Shown here in pieces: positions 1 to 7,857 of a stretch of DNA of 12,935 bases. The stretch lies in the NCBI GenBank assembly GCA_046565785.1, contig JBKHXZ010000203.1, positions 1-12,935 on the forward strand, in the 5' to 3' direction. Source of the stretch: DATHWB01 sp046565785. Lineage in GTDB: Bacteria > Actinomycetota > Acidimicrobiia > Spongiisociales > ZC4RG35. The position numbers and the translations under genes were made by a program. Every line of letters begins with the position of its first letter. The stretch's first letter is position 1. Under the pieces are notes generated by a model that saw only the letters and a program-made list of their open reading frames with translations, did no database searches and was not told the DNA's origin.

Positions 1-1471
1 CGACCAGCGGGCGGGGCGAGCAGGTCGACTCGGCCCCGGTGTGGCATACCGGCTGTGGTCGAAGATGGAACACGCCGCCCGCAAGCCCGACATCGAACCG
101 GAGATCCTGTCGGTGGATCTGGCCGGGCTCCTGTTGGACCTGCTGGCATTCGGGGTGGACGACCCGTCGGCTCTCACTTGGCTCGATCCGCCGCCGGAGC
201 GGGCAGTGTCCGAAGCCGCCGAGCTGCTGACTTCGCTCGGCGCCATCGACGACGAGGGTCGCCTCACCGAGACCGGACGGACCATGGCGACCCTTCCGCT
301 CCATCCTCGTCTCGCTCGGATGGTCGCCGACGCCGGGACCGATCGCTGGACCGCCTGTCTGCTGGCGGCGCTTCTGGACGACCGAGATGTCTTCGGCGGG
401 CCTCTGGACGACCGGCCGGTGGATCTGGCGTTGCGAGTGCGGGCGGTGGTCGACGGCGACCGACGGGCGGATCGTCGGGGCGCAGACCGGGTGCGGAGGA
501 CGGCCGATGACCTCGCCCGTCGGGCGGGAATCTCGGACGGTCCGGTGCGGCCCGAGCGGGTGGGTCCGCTTCTGGCGTTGGCGTTCCCCGACCGGCTGGC
601 GATCCGGCGGGGGAGTCCCGGGCGGTTTCAGTTACGGCAGGGAGCGACCGCCTGGGTTCCCAACACCGATCCGCTGGCTCCCGAACAGTTCCTGGTGGCC
701 GCTGACCTCGATGGCAAGCGCAAGGATGCCCGTATCCGGTTGGCGGGGGCGATCGACCCCGAGGAGGTGACGTTCGCGTTCGCCGACCAGGTAGACGAGC
801 GGACTGAACTCGTGTGGGAGGGAGACCGGATCGTCGAACGCTTCGAACGGCGTTTGGGCGGGATCGTCCTCGAATCCTTCGAACGGCGCGCCCGGCCAGA
901 TGACCGAACCAGGGCGATGGTGCTGGAGCGGGTCCGTTCGGATCCCAAGGCCCTCGACTGGACCGAGGCGGCGACGTCGTTCGTCGAGCGGATCGGATTC
1001 CTGCATCGGTCCGACCCCCACACTTGGCCGGATTGGACCGTCGAATCGCTCACCGCCGATCCAGAAGCGTGGCTGGCGGGGTGGATCACCGGGGCGACGA
1101 GCGTGGACGAGGTGCGGGAGGTCGATCTCCTTACGGTGCTGCGCACCGCCCTCGGCCACGACCGAACCGTTTCGGCCGACCGGGAAGCCCCGGTGCGGGT
1201 GAGCCTCCCTTCCGGCCGGGAGGTGAAGGTCGACTACTCCGGCGAGCGTCCCAGCATCGCCGCCCGCGTCCAGGAGTTCTACTGCAGCACCGTCACCCCG
1301 CAGGTGGCCGGCCGCCCGTTGGTGCTCGAGCTGCTTTCGCCGGCCAATCGTCCGATCCAGGTCACCGACGATCTGGCCGGCTTCTGGAAGGGCAGTTGGT
1401 CCGAAGCCCGCAAGGACATGGCCGGCCGCTACCCCAAACACAACTGGCCGGAAGACCCGAGCACGATGTGA
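1..1471 (+). CDS. hrpB: ATP-dependent helicase HrpB, C-terminal part (5' end outside window)
   Basis: This is the last 489 residues or so of an HrpB-type DEAH-box (superfamily 2) helicase, a predicted ATP-driven nucleic-acid helicase of the cytoplasm. The frame is open from base 2 and begins in the middle of helicase motif VI (QRAGRAGRLGPG), followed by YRLWS, which is typical of HrpB. The first possible start in this frame, GTG at 41, is an internal valine, so the gene is cut by the window edge and is not a short gene. A helicase-associated region follows (about residues 30-130). The C-terminal HrpB domain fills the last 130 residues or so, with LPSGREVKVDYSGERP, LLSPANRPIQVT, DLAGFWKGSW and RYPKHNWPEDP, all very close to the family pattern. 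Full-length HrpB is about 820 residues, so roughly 40% (ATPase motifs I to V) lies upstream. No frameshift or missing motif is seen. Its physiological role in most bacteria is not well known. Confidence 0.95.
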   Translation, partial: DQRAGRAGRLGPGVAYRLWSKMEHAARKPDIEPEILSVDLAGLLLDLLAFGVDDPSALTWLDPPPERAVSEAAELLTSLGAIDDEGRLTETGRTMATLPLHPRLARMVADAGTDRWTACLLAALLDDRDVFGGPLDDRPVDLALRVRAVVDGDRRADRRGADRVRRTADDLARRAGISDGPVRPERVGPLLALAFPDRLAIRRGSPGRFQLRQGATAWVPNTDPLAPEQFLVAADLDGKRKDARIRLAGAIDPEEVTFAFADQVDERTELVWEGDRIVERFERRLGGIVLESFERRARPDDRTRAMVLERVRSDPKALDWTEAATSFVERIGFLHRSDPHTWPDWTVESLTADPEAWLAGWITGATSVDEVREVDLLTVLRTALGHDRTVSADREAPVRVSLPSGREVKVDYSGERPSIAARVQEFYCSTVTPQVAGRPLVLELLSPANRPIQVTDDLAGFWKGSWSEARKDMAGRYPKHNWPEDPSTM

Positions 1472-1624
1472 CGTCGAAGAGGGCCGGGTCAGGGGGGCGG
1501 TCGCCGGTGCATGCTCGGCCTGTTGGTTCACCGTCTCCCGCGGACGGCCCCCCTCTGCCTCGATCGCACTCGGCGGTCTTCCATTCCTTTGTCCCTCCAG
1601 GAGCGAAGCGACGTTGGGGGGAAA

Positions 1625-1643
1625 GGCCCGCCTCTGGCGGGCC
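1625..1643. terminator. Perfect 8-bp hairpin, possible terminator or repeat core
   Basis: GGCCCGCC and GGCGGGCC pair perfectly around a TCT loop. It lies 150 bases after the hrpB stop and is followed by a G-run rather than a T-run, so it is at best a weak intrinsic terminator. It is more likely the core of the surrounding intergenic repeat. Confidence 0.35.
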
Positions 1644-1706
1644 AGGGGGGCGGTCACAGAGTGCGATGGACCCCGCCGCTGAAGGTTCACGGGGTCGTCG
1701 ACAGAT

Positions 1707-1712
1707 AGGGTT
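1707..1712 (+). promoter_or_regulatory. Candidate -10 box for leaderless transcription of the thioesterase gene
   Basis: TAGGGT fits the actinobacterial -10 consensus TANNNT and ends 6 bases before the ATG at 1719. That is the spacing expected when transcription starts at the A of the start codon. No clear Shine-Dalgarno sequence precedes this ATG, which agrees with a leaderless mRNA. A -35 element is not obvious; GTTCAC at 1685-1690 is only a weak match. Confidence 0.5.
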
Positions 1713-1718
1713 CCGCCG

Positions 1719-2507
1719 ATGGTCGACGCCTACTTCACCACCGACGACGGGGTCTGGTTCCGCGGCACCGGATACACCCGGGGGCCGTGGGACGTGGACG
1801 CCTGTCACGCCGGGCCACCAGCCGGCCTGATGGCCCGGGCGTTGGAACGTCTGGTTCCCGACAAGGTCCTCACCCGCATGTCCATCGAGATCGCTCGGCC
1901 CATCCCACTCTCCGGGTTCCGGGTGGAGACCGAGATCCGCCGGGAGGGGCGCGCGGTGACGCTCACCACCGCCCGCATCCTCGACAGCGACCGGATCTAT
2001 TCCGAGGCCCAGGCGATGCACCTGCGGGAGATCGACCTGCCCACCGCCACCGCCCCCTTTGACCTTCCCGACTTCGAGGCGTCGGTTCCCGGCCCGTTCC
2101 CCATCACCGACACCCTCCACGGCGAGCAGGCCTTTCCCAGCTCGATCGAGGTTCGCTACGACCCGTCCGCCTCCCAGGGCAAGGGCGGGCCGACCATCAT
2201 GTGGGTGCGCAACCGGGTTCCGCTCCTCGCCGACGAGGAGCCGTCCGGGTTCCAGCGTCTGTGCCCCCTGGCCGACTCCGGCAACGGCACCTCCTACAAC
2301 GAGTATCTCGACCGGGTGCTGTTCGTGAACCCGGACCTGCTGCTGAGCGTGCATCGGCATCCGGTGGGCGAGTGGGTCGGCGCCAAGGTCGTGTCCCACT
2401 GGGGGAACAACGGCATCGGCACCGCCGACGCCGAGCTGTTCGACCGTCAGGGTGCGGTGGGGCGGGCCACCCAGAACCTCCTGCTGGACCCGACCCCCGG
2501 ACGTTGA
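1719..2507 (+). CDS. Acyl-CoA thioesterase-like double-hotdog protein
   Basis: The 262-residue product has the size and layout of TesB-like/4HBT_3 thioesterase-family proteins, which hydrolyse acyl-CoA thioesters in the cytoplasm. The N-terminal hotdog half (about 15-110) contains the HAGPPAGLMARALER segment (30-44), expected at the central helix, and the strand YSEAQAMHLREI. The C-terminal half (about 138-258) carries WVRNRVPL, then VHRHPVGEWVGA (211-222), and ends with GIGTADAELFDRQG and GRATQNLLL, a strongly typical end for this family. The ATG at 1719 is chosen because the domain starts soon after it and a -10 box stands just upstream. No signal peptide or membrane segment is seen. The gene converges on the large regulator gene with only 6 bases between the stops. 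The substrate cannot be read from the sequence. Confidence 0.85.
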   Translation: MVDAYFTTDDGVWFRGTGYTRGPWDVDACHAGPPAGLMARALERLVPDKVLTRMSIEIARPIPLSGFRVETEIRREGRAVTLTTARILDSDRIYSEAQAMHLREIDLPTATAPFDLPDFEASVPGPFPITDTLHGEQAFPSSIEVRYDPSASQGKGGPTIMWVRNRVPLLADEEPSGFQRLCPLADSGNGTSYNEYLDRVLFVNPDLLLSVHRHPVGEWVGAKVVSHWGNNGIGTADAELFDRQGAVGRATQNLLLDPTPGR

Positions 2508-2513
2508 CCCGGT

Positions 2514-5500
2514 TCAGGCGCAGAGATCCGCATCCCGATAGCGGGGGCATTCCTCCGCGGCGAAGTCGCGGGTGAGCAACGACTGGGCCAGGTCGACGAG
2601 GCGGTCGGGGTCCATGGGGAATCGGGCGATGCTGCCACCGTCTGGGTAGAACAAGGTGGAGCCGTCCGGGGAAAAGGCCACGACCGGGATGTCGACCTCC
2701 GCCCGGAACTCGACGAGCAGGTCGCCACTGTGGATGTCCCACACCCGGACCAGACCGTCGAAGCCCGCGGTGGCGAGTCGTCCGTCGGCGGTGAGGGCCG
2801 GCCAAGGCGCCGCACCCGTGTGGGCACGCTGACGGAACACGAGGGATTCTTCGGCGCTGGAGCCGGCGAGCAGCAGGTTCATGTCGAGTACCCACACGGA
2901 CCCGTCTGCCAGGCCACCGGCGAGGTAGCGGCCGCTCGGGTCGAAGGACATGGCGAGAGGGACGCCCGGAAGCTCGGCAGTCGTCAGACGCCCCACTCTT
3001 TCCCCTGTGCTCACGTCGTAGATGTCGACTACGGACTGATCGGTGACCGCCAGATACCGGCCCCCGGGGTGTTCGCCTTCCGGGTTGAACTGCGAGGAGA
3101 AGACCCAGCGATGCGGCACCTCCAGTACCACTTCGCCGGTGGCGAGATCGACGACCTGGCTCGGATCGTCCCCCGCCGGGGAGTCGGGACACACGTTGCC
3201 ACTGACCAGCACGCGAGTGCTGTCCGGGCTGAACGCGGCCGGGTTGCGGCACGGCTCGAACTCGGCGACCACTTCGAGTGACGGCAGCGCCCGGACGGTG
3301 GACCTGCCATCGGCTTCGAGGGACCCGACGAGAGTGAAGTCGGTGCTGACGGTGCGGACGCCGACGTCGACGGCCAGTGCTTGGTCTTCCAAGACCGCCA
3401 GAGACTCTCCGGTGACGATGTCGAGCAGTTCGAAGCTGGCGGACGCGAGACTGAACGTCCCCATTCGTGATCCGTCCGAAGAAATCTGATACCCCCATTG
3501 CGGGCCGATGCTCGGTCGGATGGTTCCCAACTCTGGACGCCCCCCGGCCGAGACGTCCCAGATCAGGATCTCGGTGTACGCCACGTTCGCCAATGTCTCC
3601 TCGTCGAGGTAAGCGAGGCCGAAGATGTTGTCCCGGCTGCCTGCCAGTTGCAGTTGCACGTCACCGCTGCCGGCGTCGACCACTTGGATGGCCGAGTCGA
3701 AGCCGGCGAACGCTACGTGCTCCCCGTCAGGACTCCAGGCCAGTACCAATGGATCAGACCTTCCAAGATCGCGGATCTCCTTCGTCTCCCAGTCGTAGGT
3801 GTAAAGTCTCCCCGCGGTCACGTATGCCAAACGCTTGCGGTCGGGGGAGGAGGCGAGGAGCGGTCCCATCTCCGGCACGTCGACCAGTTCGACCCGCTCC
3901 CCGGTCTCGGTCGAGTACAGGGCGATGCCCGCCCGGCGGACGGCGACCGCGACCACCGCCCCGTCGCCCAGGAACTGGGTTCCGAATCCGAATCTCGACG
4001 ATGCGCTGTTCCCGTCGACGATTGGCGGCGCGAGGTCGGAGGCGACCCGCACCACTTCGACACCTGTCTGCCAGTCGATGATCGCCACCGATTCGGAGGA
4101 GCCTGCTGCCAACCGGGCCCCGTCCGGGCTGAAGTCCAGGACGTGGGCTCCGCCGTCGACCGTGATCCGGGACGCGACCTGACCGGTTGCCACCTCGTAT
4201 ACGGCGATGTCGGGCAAGGTTGGGGGAGCGGCCCGGTAGGCGGCTCCGTTCGGTGTCCCGTACGAAACCGCCAGATGTGCTCCGTCGGGGGAGAAGACCA
4301 GTGCAACCGGGGCCAGCCCGGGACCGGGAGGAGCGATCTGGCGAGTCACTTCGCCGTTGGGGTCGGTCACCGTCACCGTTCCTTCGGTGCCGATGGTCGC
4401 CAACCGTGTCCCGTCCGGGGCGGTCGCCAGGATCTGCACCGGGGCCACGCTGGTGGAGCTGGCGCCGTCGATGCGCCGTACCAGTCGGGTCTGCTGGGAG
4501 GATTGGTGCAGTGCTCCGATCGCCTCTGGGAGGGGTTCGGTCCCGGCCCTCACCGAAATCTCGACCGCTGCCAAGGCGATGAGCACCGCCAGCTCTGGGT
4601 CTTCTTCGATGGCGGCGAGTGACTCGCCCGCCAGCTCCCGGATGCGAGCGTTGCGGGCTTCGCTGGCGGCCGCGTCTCGCTGGACGAGCGCGACCGCACC
4701 GGCCAGCGTCACCGCCACCAGACTGGTGGACAACACGACGACGGTGCGCCGGCGGCGCCGACGTTCTCGAATCCGGTCGGCTTCTCGTTGCGTGATGCTG
4801 TCGTCGACAAAGGAACGTTCTTCCGCGGTCAGGGCCACGTCGGAAACCGCCAGCCACTGAGTGGTCTGGTCGAGACGGGCTCCGCGCAACAGGAAGCTGG
4901 GATCCTGGCTGGCCTCCACCCAATCCCTCGCCGCCGCGCTGAGACGCCGTGCCAGCAGGAGTGACTCGCGTTCGTCGTCGATCCAGGCGGCCAATCGGGG
5001 CCACTCGCGCAGGAGCGCCTCGTGTGCAACCTCAACGGTCGGGCCGCGTGTCACCGGATCCCGGTCGAAGGAGAGCAGGCGGAAACCTCCATAGGCTTGG
5101 ATGGCGGTGTCCAGCGCCTGCTGATCCACTGCCAGTGCCTGAAGCTCGCTCTTGCGGGCGCGCCGTCGGGAGTCGAGGGCGTTCTCGTCCACCGTCACGA
5201 GTCGCAGGAAAAGCTGCCGGGCGGCCTCCTGACCGCTCGCCGACAGGCCGCTGTACAACTCCTCGGCTCGTCTTCCCAAGGCTCCGACAACGCCGCCGGT
5301 CGATTCGTAGTCCTCCATCGTGAGCACGTCGGATCGACGATGGGCGAACATCTCGGTGAGCGCGTACTGCAGCAGCGGTAGGCCACCCGGCTGGTTCTCG
5401 ACGTCGGCCACGACACGGCCGACGAGTCCCGGCTCCAACTCGACTCCCACATTTCGAGCGGGCGCGGCGACAGCCCGAGCCAGTCCGTCGCGGGTTGGCG

Positions 5501-7736
5501 GACCGACAGCGACGAGTCCTTCGCCGAGCACACCGGCGAATTCGCCGTAGCTGAGCGGACGGTCGAGGAAGTCGGCGCGCAGGGTGAGGAGCACACGCAC
5601 CCTGCTGCGTTCGTCGTGGGCAACCGAGGTCAGGTTGTCGAGGAAGAGTCGGCGGAGTTGTTCGGAACGGACCAGGGAGAACAGCTCTTCGAACTGGTCG
5701 ATGACGAGGAGCAGAGTCGAGTCGTCCCCGGGCAGGATCTGTTTGCTGACCCGCAGCAGTCCGTTCTCCTCCAGCAGGGCGCCGAGTAGGCCGGCGGGGC
5801 GATCGACCGCCACTCTCAGGAGTGCCGCCTCCAACTCTTCGAACGGGTATGAGCCGGGGAACATGTCGGTGACCAGCCAGTTGCGCGAACCGGGAATGCC
5901 CCCTGTGCGCAGTGCCGGGATGAGTCCGGCCCTGACGAGGGACGACTTGCCGCTTCCCGACGGGCCGACCACCGTGGTCAGCGAATGGGTAGCCACGACG
6001 TGCAGCAGATCGTCGACGAGAGATCCCCGTCCGTGGAAGTCGAACGAGTCCGCCTCCCCGAACGCCTGCAAACCCTTGTAGGGGTTGCGGACGGCTTCGG
6101 CGGGAGCGTCGGCCCCGGACGAAACGGCCACCACGTCGGCTCCCAACGATCGACGAACAGAGCGCAGGAATTCGTCGACCCGCTCGAAACGGTCCGCCGG
6201 GTTCACCGCCACCGCTCGTGCTAGTGCGGCAGCGAACTGGGAGGGGATCTCCGGTCGAATGTCGTCGATTCTGGGCAGCGGGAGATCCGCCTGCGGGGGG
6301 ATTCCGCTGAGCAGGGTATGGGTGACGACGCCGAGCCCGTGGATGTCCGATCGAACCGTGTTCGCTCCGCCACGAGCCACCTCCGGGGCGCGGTACGCCG
6401 AATCTGTATCGAGTCCAGGTTCATCCGGGCGGCTCCCCTGCCCGACCGTCCCGAAGTCCGCCAGATAAGCGTTGTCGTCGGTGTCGAAGAGGATGTTCGT
6501 TGGTTTCACGTTGCCGTGGATCAGCCCCTGACGGTGGGCGTATCCGAGAGCGCCACCAACTTGGTCGAGGAATCGGAGCGCCGCCCCCAGATTCCACCCT
6601 CCCCCGCCGGCGGCTTCGGCAAGGTTTCCTCCCCGCATCAGCGGCGACACCAGAAAGGCTCCATCCGGATCCCGCCAGAAGTCGAGTAGCGGCACGATGT
6701 GCGGATGGGTCAGGTTGGCGACCGCGTGCGCATCTGGTTCGAAGCGGCGGACGAACCCGGGTTGGTTGGAGTAGGTGCCCCGAATCACCTTCACTGCCAC
6801 TTCCTTGCCCAACGACGGCTGGTAGGCCCGGTACACCTCGGCGGTTTCGCTGGTCCCGATCCGGTCCCGCAACTCGTATCCGCGCACCGTCCGCATCCGC
6901 TCGCCTGGATCTTCGAAGGAAGAGATCTGCGTGACGTACCCGTTGCGTGGTCCCGTCAACGACGGAGCTTGGGTCAGAATCTGTTGTTCCAGGTCCTGGA
7001 GTTCGGGGGACGGTTCGATGCCCAGTTCTTCAGCGAGGTGGGTGCGCGCCTGTCGATAGGCACGCAGGGCGTCTGCCTGCCGTCCGCTGCGATACAGCGC
7101 GAGCATCTGTTGGGCCCGGAACCGCTCTCGGAGCGGATGGTCCCGGACCAGCGTTTCGAGTTCACCGATCACCGCCGCGTGGTTCCCGGCGGCCAGATCT
7201 GCCTCGATCCGGGCTTCGACGGCAGTCAGCCGCAGCTCGCCGAGCCGACGTATCTCCCCGGTGAGAACCGGGACGTCGTCGAACCCGCTATATGGGCTCC
7301 CGTACCAGAGTTCGAGCGCCGACCGGAGGTGATGGTGGGCGGTCAGGGGGTGGAGGGGGAGGAGGGCAAGCCCAGTCTCTAAGTCCCGTTCGAATGCCAT
7401 CACGTCGAACGTGTCCGAGTCCGCTTCTACTCGGTATCCGTCGCCCTGGCGGGTGATCGAACTCGCTCCGAGCTCCTTGCGCAGGCCGTACACGTAACTC
7501 TGCAACGTCGCTTTAGCGGTCTCAGGTGGGTTACCCGCCCAGGCGGCGTCGATCAGCGCGTCTTGGGAGACGGTGTGGTTGGCGCGGGTGAGCAGGATCG
7601 CCAGTACCACCTGCTGGCGGGGTCCTCCGAGCTTGAGTTTCTTTCCGCCGACCTCGACGGAGAGTGGGCCGAGCGCCCGGAATCTCACATCGCGGATGTC
7701 TACTCCGTCGTCGGCCTTCATGACGTGGGTTTGCAC
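2514..7736 (-). CDS. Membrane-anchored BTAD regulator / kinase-like / nSTAND ATPase / WD40 fusion protein
   Basis: A 1740-residue multidomain signalling protein. Residues 18-105 form an OmpR/SARP-type winged helix (FRALGPLSVEVGG, then LGGPRQQVVLAILL and LQSYVYGLRKELG), followed by a BTAD helical domain (about 110-255, ending AEELGIEPSPELQDLEQQIL). A Ser/Thr-kinase-like domain (287-530) keeps VAVK (Lys316) and DFG (427-429), but has a degenerate glycine loop (GTSETAEV) and HGN (407-409) where kinases have HRD, so catalysis is doubtful. An nSTAND1-type ATPase begins with NPYKGLQAF (551), with Walker A GPSGSGKSS (591-599) and Walker B LLLVIDQFEELF (675-686). One membrane helix (about 998-1018) follows a run of arginines, which predicts the N-terminal part inside. 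At least ten FSPDG-type WD40 repeats (about 1095-1705) would then lie outside. The start is GTG at 7736 or ATG at 7721 (residue 6); neither has a clear ribosome site. It is divergent from the rhodanese operon. Ligand and target genes are unknown. Confidence 0.9.
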   Translation of the reverse strand: MQTHVMKADDGVDIRDVRFRALGPLSVEVGGKKLKLGGPRQQVVLAILLTRANHTVSQDALIDAAWAGNPPETAKATLQSYVYGLRKELGASSITRQGDGYRVEADSDTFDVMAFERDLETGLALLPLHPLTAHHHLRSALELWYGSPYSGFDDVPVLTGEIRRLGELRLTAVEARIEADLAAGNHAAVIGELETLVRDHPLRERFRAQQMLALYRSGRQADALRAYRQARTHLAEELGIEPSPELQDLEQQILTQAPSLTGPRNGYVTQISSFEDPGERMRTVRGYELRDRIGTSETAEVYRAYQPSLGKEVAVKVIRGTYSNQPGFVRRFEPDAHAVANLTHPHIVPLLDFWRDPDGAFLVSPLMRGGNLAEAAGGGGWNLGAALRFLDQVGGALGYAHRQGLIHGNVKPTNILFDTDDNAYLADFGTVGQGSRPDEPGLDTDSAYRAPEVARGGANTVRSDIHGLGVVTHTLLSGIPPQADLPLPRIDDIRPEIPSQFAAALARAVAVNPADRFERVDEFLRSVRRSLGADVVAVSSGADAPAEAVRNPYKGLQAFGEADSFDFHGRGSLVDDLLHVVATHSLTTVVGPSGSGKSSLVRAGLIPALRTGGIPGSRNWLVTDMFPGSYPFEELEAALLRVAVDRPAGLLGALLEENGLLRVSKQILPGDDSTLLLVIDQFEELFSLVRSEQLRRLFLDNLTSVAHDERSRVRVLLTLRADFLDRPLSYGEFAGVLGEGLVAVGPPTRDGLARAVAAPARNVGVELEPGLVGRVVADVENQPGGLPLLQYALTEMFAHRRSDVLTMEDYESTGGVVGALGRRAEELYSGLSASGQEAARQLFLRLVTVDENALDSRRRARKSELQALAVDQQALDTAIQAYGGFRLLSFDRDPVTRGPTVEVAHEALLREWPRLAAWIDDERESLLLARRLSAAARDWVEASQDPSFLLRGARLDQTTQWLAVSDVALTAEERSFVDDSITQREADRIRERRRRRRTVVVLSTSLVAVTLAGAVALVQRDAAASEARNARIRELAGESLAAIEEDPELAVLIALAAVEISVRAGTEPLPEAIGALHQSSQQTRLVRRIDGASSTSVAPVQILATAPDGTRLATIGTEGTVTVTDPNGEVTRQIAPPGPGLAPVALVFSPDGAHLAVSYGTPNGAAYRAAPPTLPDIAVYEVATGQVASRITVDGGAHVLDFSPDGARLAAGSSESVAIIDWQTGVEVVRVASDLAPPIVDGNSASSRFGFGTQFLGDGAVVAVAVRRAGIALYSTETGERVELVDVPEMGPLLASSPDRKRLAYVTAGRLYTYDWETKEIRDLGRSDPLVLAWSPDGEHVAFAGFDSAIQVVDAGSGDVQLQLAGSRDNIFGLAYLDEETLANVAYTEILIWDVSAGGRPELGTIRPSIGPQWGYQISSDGSRMGTFSLASASFELLDIVTGESLAVLEDQALAVDVGVRTVSTDFTLVGSLEADGRSTVRALPSLEVVAEFEPCRNPAAFSPDSTRVLVSGNVCPDSPAGDDPSQVVDLATGEVVLEVPHRWVFSSQFNPEGEHPGGRYLAVTDQSVVDIYDVSTGERVGRLTTAELPGVPLAMSFDPSGRYLAGGLADGSVWVLDMNLLLAGSSAEESLVFRQRAHTGAAPWPALTADGRLATAGFDGLVRVWDIHSGDLLVEFRAEVDIPVVAFSPDGSTLFYPDGGSIARFPMDPDRLVDLAQSLLTRDFAAEECPRYRDADLCA
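7337..7366 (+). other. G-quadruplex-type motif inside the BTAD region
   Basis: Four G-runs (GGG, GGGGG, GGGGG, GGG) separated by 6, 4 and 4 bases lie on the + strand, the template strand for the overlapping regulator gene. They encode the leucine/proline/histidine stretch around residues 124-134. The motif fits the usual G3+N1-7 pattern. In such GC-rich DNA it may be chance. Confidence 0.4.
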
Positions 7737-7751
7737 AGGCCGTCAGCCTGT
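7735..7751. promoter_or_regulatory. Inverted repeat overlapping the regulator start, candidate operator
   Basis: ACAGGC-CGTCA-GCCTGT is a perfect inverted repeat with 6-base arms and a 5-base spacer. It overlaps the GTG at 7734-7736 and extends into the divergent control region. Its position suits a binding site for a dimeric regulator, possibly autoregulation by the adjacent BTAD protein. SARP proteins usually bind direct repeats, so another regulator is equally possible. Confidence 0.35.
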
Positions 7752-7857
7752 CGTTGGCCGCTAGGAGATCACTGGGAACAGCTTTCAGTGCCTCACCAGG
7801 CCACTCCCAGACATCTTCCCGATGGTGGCGGGGTCGGACGAGACGTGGGAGGTGACG
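7737..7857. promoter_or_regulatory. Divergent intergenic control region
   Basis: These 121 bases separate the minus-strand regulator from the plus-strand rhodanese operon and must hold promoters for both unless transcription enters from outside. No convincing -35/-10 pair was found on either strand. Visible elements are the inverted repeat at the left edge (7735-7751), a weaker one with CACTG at 7770-7774 and CAGTG at 7786-7790, and the ribosome binding site at the right edge. Confidence 0.5.
7847..7854 (+). promoter_or_regulatory. Ribosome binding site that fixes the rhodanese start
   Basis: GGGAGGTG contains a full GGAGG core 5 bases before the ATG at 7858. The alternative in-frame ATG at 7822 has no such site, so translation most probably starts at 7858. 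Confidence 0.75.

Larger units (their letters stand above)
1472..1718. repeat. Intergenic composite repeat with stacked inverted and direct repeats
   Basis: The 247-base gap between hrpB and the thioesterase gene contains several overlapping symmetries. There is a perfect 8-base hairpin, GGCCCGCC-TCT-GGCGGGCC, at 1625-1643. An imperfect hairpin pairs 1586-1600 with 1614-1626 (CCTTT and CCCTCC against GGGGGG and AAAGG), with GAGCGAAGCGACG in the loop. A 9-base inverted pair, ATCGCACTC at 1563-1571 and GAGTGCGAT at 1659-1667, encloses both. A 13-base direct repeat, CAGGGGGGCGGTC, lies at 1490-1502 and 1643-1655, and AGGGGGGC at 1491-1498 is complementary to 1547-1554. There is no convincing coding frame, since overlapping frames give low-complexity Gly/Pro/Arg peptides. 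The structure suggests a REP- or MITE-like non-coding element; the 1625-1643 hairpin could also help end hrpB transcripts, although no T-run follows. Confidence 0.6.

Noticed and set aside
632..1690. Long minus-strand open frames opposite hrpB and the thioesterase gene (also 1362-2399)
   Set aside because: Low-complexity Arg/Gly/Pro products without recognisable domains; they are antisense shadows of well-supported genes in GC-rich DNA.
2197..4622. Open frames overlapping the WD40 region on both strands (2197-3498 minus, 3498-4622 plus)
   Set aside because: The overlapping 1740-residue frame has clear WD40 repeats throughout; the alternatives have arginine-rich or random composition.
2514..7736. 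Reading the nSTAND-WD40 protein as an Avs-like anti-phage STAND system
   Set aside because: No nuclease, protease, TIR or other effector domain is visible, and the N-terminus is a transcription-regulator module; no defence genes lie nearby.
7822..7857. Longer rhodanese start at ATG 7822
   Set aside because: No ribosome binding site there, whereas ATG 7858 has GGAGG 5 bases upstream.
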